Position numbers and translations under genes: made by a program. 64,000 nt of DNA from Gorsachius magnificus (taxonomy: Eukaryota > Chordata > Aves > Pelecaniformes > Ardeidae): contig CM067086.1 in assembly GCA_034008185.1 (NCBI GenBank), positions 10,044,507-10,108,506 of the forward strand, written 5' to 3'. Positions 56,092 through 64,000 of the stretch are shown here, piece by piece. Position 1 is the first letter of the stretch; each line of letters starts with the position of its first letter. The notes below the pieces were generated by a model, which worked only from the letters and a program-made list of their open reading frames with translations, ran no database searches and was not told the origin of the DNA.

Positions 56092-59000
56092 CTGTGAGAA
56101 TAATACCATCAGCTCGCCAATTACTCATGGAGATTTGAGTTTGAACTCCAGACCCAAATCTTTTTACAAGCAGTACGTTTAACGAATCAGTAGTGCACTC
56201 TGCAAAAATGCAACTAAACTGGAGTTGGAGAAAACATCTGTCTCATGTGTGCGCCATTGTGATGCTTTATGTCAGTTTGCATCAGTCAAGCTTGCAGTTT
56301 AACTCTGTTTCAGGGGGTTTTTTACATGCATCAAAAGGTTTGTCATTTTTCTGTGATTTAGGTAAAGGTAGGTTAGGTAATAAAATTCTGTGGGCTGGCA
56401 AGCACTGAAGCAAACCTCAGCTTTTAGCTTTATGTTCCCAGATGCCTACATTTCCAGTGGGTAGTGTGTCATATGTCTAAAGAAAACGAATGCTAATGAA
56501 ATAGAAAGTGGTGAAAAGCTGCTATAATGGTAGAAAGTTGCTCAGCTAATAGAACAGGTTCTGATAGAGGCAATTGATAGAGCTCTCCCAGAGCTCTAAA
56601 AAATAATTATTTAAATATTTATATGAGCAGAGAGTGGAGAACTGGGGGTGGAACGGGGGGATCCATTTGCAAGTCTTCTGTATAAGAGATCTTCTGGAGG
56701 CTACCTAATGCATGCTCTCATTGCCATGTGGGTTCCAAGGGAAAACTCTTCCTCTACTCCCTAGCTCAGAAACCAGCCTGCTGCTGAGACACACTTCTGT
56801 ATTACATTAGGGACAGAGTAATGGATTGTGAACTATGTCTCTTCAATGGAAATCCTTCTTCCCTCTCAGCTGGAAGGCAAAAGTATTATGTCTGCTTCAG
56901 CCCAGAACTGTCATCACATAGGAACTGACCCCAGACTTTTCAGAAAATTCATAGATTCCGTCAGCTTTTTTATTAAAATGTCACATTCCTCTACTCTTAA
57001 ACATTTCACTAAATGCAAGAGCCACAGGGGGCAAAATGTTGGCCTCAGCAAAGCCAAGACAGGATTAAAACCCTAGAGCCTATTCAAATCAACAGAACTG
57101 TTTCCATTTCACTAAGGGGATGGCAATAGGGAGGAGAAATTGCAGCTATTTTGCCAATACTTTTCCTCGGTATTTTTTTTTAATTGAAAACTTGAAAATC
57201 TGACTGATTTTCATAACTGACATGCACGCAACCATATGCTTAAGAGAGAGTCAACTTTCCAATCAACCCTCTAGGTCTCCAGAGGTCTGCCACCTTCAGC
57301 CAGTAGTTTTTGGAGGATGATGCTTCATTAGTGGATCAAACCCAGACTTGAACTTGAATCCAGCTGGCACACATGAGGCCCTCAAGCTGACAGCTGTTCC
57401 TTGGAGCATTAGCAATTCTTTCCCCTCCTGCCCTAGCTTTAAAGCCAAACATCAGCAATATGATGGACTATTTCATCATGGTATTTCACAACAATGTTAT
57501 GACATCTGCATTTTCTGAACAGGAGTGCATGGAGCTCCAGGAAATTCTGCATCAAAGCTCAGCCTGAGCAGTTATTGATAAGCATCTTCCCAAATGAGTC
57601 AGGCCCTCCTGTCCTCTGAGAGCAAGGAGCTCAGGTAAACTGCCCTATCTGCCCCTGTCTCACTACAGGGCCTGGCTGAGTCCCCCTCCCTTCCCCTTCG
57701 AACGGCAGCTCAGATGCTTTTCTCAGCTCCTTGGCCAGTTTAATTCTGAACAGCCACTGCAATCTCGTGCCAAACTTCACATGCAGATACTGCCCCAGGC
57801 TGCTAATAGCTTTAAAGTTCCTCTCTTCTCACACCCTTCCCAAACACTCGTTCATGACTAAGCAAATCTTATGTTCAGGAGAGAGATACACCTTACTTCA
57901 TTGCTTGTGCAGCTCCCCACCACTGCTCTCAGTGAGGAACACAACAGACTAAAGAAAAAACAAAGAAAGAAAAAAATATTTTTTCCAGATGTTGGGATTA
58001 CAAGCCACAAAAATCCTTGCTATTAAGCACAACATGTTATATAAAGAAGCAGGCAGTGATGGCCAGGTCCTCAAGCTGCAGTACTCAGTATGCATCAATT
58101 ACAAAGAAGGGCTTATTCTAACAGAAAGGGACCCCCTGAATGATTTATCTTTTTTGCCTTAAAATGGCGGCACAGCACTCCCTGCACACCAATAACTAAA
58201 ATGATGGACTAGAGCTGAGATTCAGTTTCTGGTGATAATCATCTAGTGCCAATGGCCTTCTAGGTCAGTATCTGCCTGACCAATCCACACAAATACTGGA
58301 TTGCTCACTGGTAGAGAAGAAGCATTTCATGAACTTTCAAAGTAAAGACAGAGCTTCAGGGTTTCAGTCCAGGTCCAAAATTTATGATGTTTTCTGTGCA
58401 TCACAGTGCAAGGGTGTGTAAAGCCAGTCTTAATGGAAAAGCTTTAGTGGCATTCTAGTTAGCTTTGATTTAAAGCTTAATTTAGGTCCTGAAAAGGGTT
58501 AGTGCATCTTTACAGCCATCTTGTAATTCTCCAAGAGTCCTGCCATGAAGTTAGCCAAGTCCACATTTCAACACGGCAGGGTCACTTTCAGATCAAAGAG
58601 GTACTTAGACAACTACCAAAATCCACTGAGAAAAGGCTTACACCTTGTCCAAAACTCTACCAAAATGGAGACAGGCGATTCACGTTATGTACGTTCAAGT
58701 GCATTCAAAGGAGTTGTAATGAAAATAATGTGTGTCATATATACATACATATATACAGTCAGTCACAATGTTAAATGAAAACTGAAATTCTAGGTTGAAA
58801 GTGAATCTAACTAAATATTTAAAACTGAATATTAGAGCTGAGAGAGTAATTGGCAGCAAATAATTCACCCGATGAATTTAGCTTCTTTTTCGGCTTGTGG
58901 CGTGTCTGCATACAGATTGCCATTTCCTCAGATTTGATCATTACTTTAAATGAGCCTCAATTTTATAGTGTAATTCTTTCCCTGTATAGGTTGATGGTTG

Positions 59001-59385
59001 AGGAGTCTCCAGTGCTTTCTGACAGTTTGTGTCTGAAGTTTGATCTGCGAATGTTAGCTGTGAGCAGCTGCACATATAACATGGCAGTGCTCTGACCCAC
59101 AGTTTGATGTGCATGTCCTGTTTGAAAATTTGAGCGTGCCAGCTCAGCACTTAGTTTTTACAAGCACTTATGCGGGTGAAAGCTAACCACTAAAGTATCA
59201 GGAAAAAGCAAAAAATAAGCAGAAAGCGTTGCAGAAAGATGCTCACTTTTAAATATTAGCAAATCCTCAACAATAACACAAAGGGCTGAAGAAGGCTTTT
59301 CACCTCTCATTAGTATAAACACCTCCAACAATAGCTCTTAATTAGTTCAAAGTAGAGGATACAGCATTACTGGAATTGATATGAA
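56092..59385. other. Non-coding sequence
   Basis: No repeat family or gene is recognised. Simple sequence includes a TA-rich tract near 58736-58757. Frames stay below 92 codons. Confidence 0.5.
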
Positions 59386-60180
59386 ACCCCAAGTATTTCT
59401 GCAGCTGGGATGGAATGAGCCCACATACCAGTACAGGCTGGGGGCCAACAGGATAGAAAGCAGCTTTACAGAAAAAACAGCTGAGGGCCTGGTGGACAGC
59501 ATGCTGGAGGCGAGCAAGCGGTGTCCCTTGCAGCCAAGGCGGCCAGTTGCACACCGGGCTGGGCTGCATTTGCAGCCAGGGCAGCCAGCCCCGTGCTGGG
59601 CTGCATCTGCAGGGGAACAGCCAGTAGGACAAGGAAGGTGACGACTCCCCCCTCATTCAGCACTGATAAGGCTGTATCTGGAGTGTGGTCTCTAGTTCTG
59701 GGTTCCCTTGCACAGAAAATAAAGACACTGACATACTGGAGCAAGTACGGCAGGGGCCACCAGTATGACCAGAGAGCTGGAAAAATGTAACATGCGGAGC
59801 AGCTGAAGTATTGGGTTTGTTCAGCCCAAAGGGAAAGTGAGAGAGGGATGTTACTGCTGTCTACTGCAACCTAAGAAGAAGGTACAAAGAAATGGTGTCA
59901 GACTCTTTTTGGAGGTGCAGAGTGATGAGACAAGAGGCTATGGACACAAGTTGCAACTTGGGAAAATCCGACTGAATATTAGGAAAAGCTTTTTCACAGT
60001 AAGGGTGGAAAATACAAAAGCAGGTTGTGCAGAGAGGCTGTGGAGCGTACATCCTTGGAGATGGTGAAAGCCCAGCTGGACATGGCTCTGAGCAACCTGC
60101 CCTCACCAGACATGCCCAGGCCAGAAGGTAGGACTGTATGAGCTTCGGAGGTCCCTTCCAACCTACACGCTTCTATGATT
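59386..60180 (+). mobile_element. CR1 LINE, 5'-truncated, 3' end retained
   Basis: About 795 bp follow the 3' part of avian CR1 in order. Blocks seen are 'cagtacaggctgggggccaa', 'cccttgcagccaaggcggcc', 'ttctgggttcccttgcac', 'gacatactggagcaagtacg', 'aatattaggaaaagcttttt', 'ttggagatggtgaaagccca' and 'ggaggtcccttccaaccta', ending 'cttctatgattcc'. This covers the last portion of ORF2 and the 3' untranslated region. The reading frame is broken, so it is dead. It carries an internal duplication at 59530-59608. CR1 copies are usually 5'-truncated and lack target-site duplications, which fits. Confidence 0.88.
59530..59608. repeat. Imperfect tandem duplication inside the CR1 copy
   Basis: Two adjacent units of 42 and 37 bp both start GCAGCCA and both contain GCTGGGCTGCAT. 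The remembered CR1 consensus has a single copy of this stretch, so the duplication probably arose after insertion. Confidence 0.7.
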
Positions 60181-60385
60181 CCCTGATACTTTAATAAATA
60201 TTTTTCCAGTGCTTGAAGCAAGTTCGAAGTATTTTTATGTCCCTGATCTGTATTTCTGTAAGAATGTAAAGATTTTTATAGTAATTTCTGCCTATGGAGA
60301 GATTTTGATTGTTAGAATCCACCCCACCAGAGCTAGATTAGTAGCAAAATGAAGGCAACAAAGCCAAAGGTGCAAAGTTCCTTAA
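60181..60385. other. Non-coding AT-rich sequence
   Basis: A short unique stretch between the CR1 3' end and the MITE-like copy E. Nothing is recognised in it. Confidence 0.5.
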
Positions 60386-60466
60386 GGGTCAGATTCTCTG
60401 TGAGCATATCTCAGCTCAGCGTGACCAACTCATGGCCACCCTGATTTACACCAGCAGCGAGTTCTG
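60386..60466. mobile_element. MITE-like inverted-repeat element, copy E (diverged)
   Basis: The left end GGGTCAGATTCTC matches the family start (GGCCAGATTCTC). The right part 'ctgatttacaccagcagcga' followed by 'gttctg' matches 'gctgatttacaccagctgag' / 'gatctgg'. The centre is decayed. The length is 81 bp. Confidence 0.6.
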
Positions 60467-63287
60467 CATTGAATCTTAGGGCTGCATAAATGAATGTGTT
60501 TCACAGTTAACATAACCTCATATATAGTACAGCTATTTTTAAGACATCCAAAAAGCGCTGTCTTTCTTGGTGGTGTACCAATGTGGGAACCTATGTGCAC
60601 CTGCTGTGATCTCTGGCTTGCAATATTATTGTGTCTGATGCAGAATTATTAGGTACTGAAATAAACTTCAGCTTTTAATGACTAAATGTCATGCAAGAGG
60701 ATGCTGGACTTGAAAGCCAACAGAAAAGCCCTAGGCTGTTTCAGAATTCAGATTCAAATTATTCAGTTATCTGTACTCCTCTTAGATATCTATAAATATC
60801 TACGCTCCACGGGGTGCTCATGCAATTTCTGATGGTTTACCAGACTGAAGCCACCTCCTCAACTGTAGGTTAGAGTTGTAACTCCTTGATATCGATGAAA
60901 AGGCAAGGGACTTAGTTATGAAGGTCATTTTTCAACTGAACAGTTAACTGGAGGGCACCACAGAATGAGTTTAGCTCTCTTTTGTCTCACAAATTTTGCA
61001 ATCAAAGAATATAAACATGAACAAAGCCGTTAAGGAGACCTCTTCTTGCTGAATGCTCTGGAAAAAAATTTAACTAACTTAATAAGGTAAAAAATTAGAA
61101 CATTTTCATTAACACAAAATGTTCTTTTTAATTAGGATTTTGCAAGCTAAGTCTCCTAATGAATGAAGGAATGGAACTTCAAAATGATTTGAATTGCTTA
61201 TTTTTTTCTCCTCGCTGAGAAGAACAAATGTAACTTTTTGCAAAATAAATTCAGTTGGTAATTGGAGACTTTCTAATTAACTATTTCATGGATTGAGTCC
61301 TCATAGGCCTATAAAAATGAATTGCTATGAGATGGCTGCTCTCCTAACTAATCCTCAAGAGCGCTGAGTGCTCTAAGAACGCAGCCAGAGCAAACCATGT
61401 TGAGACACATGCGGAGGGCAGAGGCATAGGTAATTTACTCCTGCACAAAGTGGGTGCAAAACAGGTCCAGGGGATAATTGGCCCTTTTTTAAGGAAGCAG
61501 TTACAGGGCACAGATGCTGCTTATTATCGGGACACGTTTATTGGAGGGACCAACGTTAAGTGTAGCACTCCGCTAGCACCACTATGTGTGCTGTGGCAGG
61601 AGGCACCTGATGTTGCTCTGGTGTGGCTGCTTTGCCAGCATCAGCACTGGGCCCACACTGCATAAGGTGCTAAGGAGAGGAAAGATAGCTTTTATAGGGA
61701 TGTGAAGGAAGGCTCCCTGTGACGAGCTATAGCAGCCAGAGCCAACACACACTGGCTGTGCCACACGATAAATCCTGATACCACACAACCAGTACTGGCA
61801 TGACAGACCATCGGCAAACATGAAGCAAATTAACCTGGTTGAGCACTTCACATCTGGACACAGCTGGTAGTACCTGGCCACAATGGGGAAAGGGTGGAAG
61901 GTGTCATCAGAGTTGGTGCCCGCCTCTTCACACATGCAGCAACTGCAAAAATCTCTGCAGTGGAGCCAAGGTGAACTGATCAGTCCCCAGGTGTTGTGCA
62001 GCACTGCGTGAGCCCATTCTGCAGACACCAGAGACACGTGCTCAGCACCACCAGCTACCAAGGGCGAGCTCAGGTGAGTGCAACACCTTCCCCAGTACTT
62101 CCAGCCCTAATGATCACAAGCAAGTCTCTCTGTCCATGATACACCTGTACCCAGCAGGCTGCCTCCCAAGGAAACACACGAAGGGACAGACACTGCTAGA
62201 AAACATCATCCTGAAATTCCAACAGAAAAAGCATAAGCTATGGGTCTTCAGTTAAAAGACAAAAGTAGTCGAAACCTGGCAGACTTTGTAGAGCCCTGTG
62301 CAACAGGGCTGAGATGCTGCTTTTGACTCCCTTGTTGCAGCAGCTTCAGAAACCTTTTATATGGGCTAATAGAACCACACCACCACATGCTACACCAGAA
62401 CAGGCTATAAAACCAACTGCCAGATGACACTATTAACTGGAGAAATGCAATTGATCCACAGAGATTGAAAGCTTGAGCAGATGGGCTAAGGCAGACAGAA
62501 TGCTGTGATATACAAGACAGGTCAAAGCAAAGTTGTAGGAATGGGCCTGGATATTTGCAGAACTAGTAAAACCTCATTTTCCTAAAAGAAAACATTAGCA
62601 AGCGCTAAGAGAATGAGGCACAGCTAATTATTAATGTAATACAGGGCTACCTGTACTGCTCACTGCTCACAGACTTCAGCCCAACTCTACGCTCTCAGGC
62701 TTCTAACTCTTACTGTGTTTTTAATATTCATTAAAATCTCAATCGTAGTCCTCTAGCTCAAGATATGGAGAAACCTGGACTTTGGGATTCGAAGACTAGG
62801 GTAATACTGCCATTAATGCCCATCAAAACAAAAATGAGGTCCGTTTAACCTTTTTGTTCTTCCATGAGAGATGATCAGGTTTGTTTGCCATAAGTGTGGA
62901 AGCACTCACGCTCCCCTCCCAGGTTCAGCAAAGAGGTACAAGCAATAAGAAGTTAGTGACCCTTTACTAAATGAGTCATCCTAGGCACAATGTATGAGGG
63001 GTAGAAAAACCCCCAAAAGTATCCTAATAAATGGAATACTGGAAAACAAAGGTATAGGGAAGGCAAAGATTATGATAAAACAGAGATTTTGGTCAGATGC
63101 CTTAATCTATTTACACAGCGGGAGGCTTTCAACAAATTGCATTGCAAGACTAGAAATGAATTAGCACGTTCTGAAAACAGACGTTGAAGTCCAGGAACAC
63201 AGAGCAAACACATGCATCATTTGTACCAAGTATCCATCACTAAAAGCAAAATCAAAGTGTTATTTGGTGTCATGGTGGCCACACACT
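60467..63287. other. Non-coding sequence, with a CNE-like block at about 61020-61320
   Basis: No young repeat is seen. The 61020-61320 part is AT-rich with several TTAATTA-type sites and few simple runs. The stretch 61430-62080 is less AT-rich, and a 159-codon minus-strand frame (61582-62061) opens there without any domain that I recognise. A possible repeat core ('ttactcctgcacaaagtggg' ... 'ataattggccc') lies at 61434-61484. Confidence 0.45.
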
Positions 63288-63365
63288 AATATAGTTCCAG
63301 TTGGAAGGGACCTACAACGATCATCTAGTCCAACTGTCCCTACACAACACAGCAAGACATGAAGT
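63288..63365 (-). mobile_element. CR1 LINE 3' end (antisense)
   Basis: The plus strand reads 'tagttccagttggaagggac' and 'ctacaacgatcatctagtcc' followed by 'aactgtccc'. This is the reverse complement of the CR1 3' terminus ('ggactagatgatct', 'ggtcccttccaacc'). The copy is a very short 5'-truncated one. Its boundary with unique DNA on the right is uncertain. Confidence 0.75.
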
Positions 63366-64000
63366 TGTGGGATCGGAAGGCCCATATAGGGTCCATCTAA
63401 AACAGGAAATACCCATGTCTTAAAATGGTGTAAAATTTATCAAATAAATACAATGCAGTAGATATGCATGAGATGTTTATCAGACTGCAATTATTTAAGG
63501 ATATATCATACATACTAGTATTCACCCAAAAATACATCCACATGCACAGGATTTCATTAGACAATTAGAAAAGATGTTAAATTTGAACTTTCCTGGAAGA
63601 TAAAGTCAGATCACATTCAGTGTTGGCAGACATCATCTATTTAAGTTAAATGTGCAATCACTTAAATAAGTGACTGAAGAAGTGAAAGATTCAGATCTGG
63701 AAGACGGTAAAGCTGCATGCAGTCCCAGAAAAACAATCACTCTATTTTTCTGTAGACTAGAAGACTTGGCAGAACCTAATGCTAGACTTACGTTTAGAAA
63801 AAAATATCTGCAAGTATTTTTTAAGACAGTTTTTTTTTCCTGGACACCCACTGTTTTACATGATCAGCTTCAGACCAGAAGCAAATGAGACATAATCACA
63901 CATGGGGCACTGTGGATGTGATCATGTTACCCCAGATAGACTTTTTTTCTACTTGTCTCATGCCATTCTTGGGCCAGGGAGGGATACACAAGACTGAGAT
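63366..64000. other. Non-coding sequence at the window end
   Basis: AT-rich unique DNA. Two overlapping 72-codon frames on opposite strands (63633-63888) have no domain signature. Confidence 0.5.

Noticed and set aside
57066..57115. Possible repeat core ('aaatcaacagaactgtttcc')
   Set aside because: The match is too short and the arms are missing.
1..64000. tRNA, rRNA, CRISPR arrays, operons or other prokaryotic features
   Set aside because: No B-box/A-box pair, repeat-spacer array or tightly packed gene order was seen, and the repeat content is vertebrate.

Overview
This window looks like avian nuclear DNA from a gene-poor, non-coding region. I find no complete protein-coding gene, no tRNA or rRNA, no CRISPR array and no bacterial-style gene order. 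The avian assignment rests on repeats I recognise from memory. These are a CR1 LINE 3' part (59386-60180) with the conserved ending that includes 'ggtcccttccaacct', a CR1 3' end on the other strand (63288-63365), and a complete solo LTR (54465-55002) that begins TGTCCTGGTTTCGGCTGGGA and is flanked by the 5-bp duplication ACTGC. That LTR type is common in neoavian genomes, so a non-galliform bird is my best guess. The species and chromosome cannot be told from the sequence.

The rest is mostly AT-rich unique sequence holding old repeats. There are MIR-type SINE remnants at 14955-15058(-), 16276-16350(+), 19366-19572(+), 26983-27120(+) and 31700-31775(+), with a doubtful one at 51390-51480(-). 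An ancient CR1/L3-like fragment, apparently antisense, lies at 52450-52770, and an eroded CR1 3' end at 11868-12000. At least five copies of a short (about 85 bp), nearly palindromic, MITE-like element occur at 20919-21005, 25723-25808, 42379-42462, 43191-43275 and 60386-60466, and a related core lies at 21723-21771. Microsatellites and homopolymer tracts are scattered throughout.

Layout: 1-11.8 kb is unique AT-rich DNA with simple repeats. 11.8-27 kb carries a CR1 relic, several MIRs, three MITE-like pieces and a few weak exon-like patches. 27-42 kb is largely unique, with a GC-richer patch at 34.0-35.4 kb. 42-55 kb has two MITE copies 0.8 kb apart, an imperfect hairpin at 51.06-51.15 kb, the CR1/L3 relic and the solo LTR. 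55-64 kb has an exon-like patch, the long CR1 fragment, one MITE copy and the terminal CR1 end.

Several AT-rich blocks rich in TAAT/ATTA-type motifs look like vertebrate conserved non-coding elements. They could be enhancers of a distant developmental gene, but only a cross-species alignment can decide this. Four short stretches pair a splice-acceptor-like site with an open frame. They are given as low-confidence exon candidates because long open frames also arise by chance in 64 kb.
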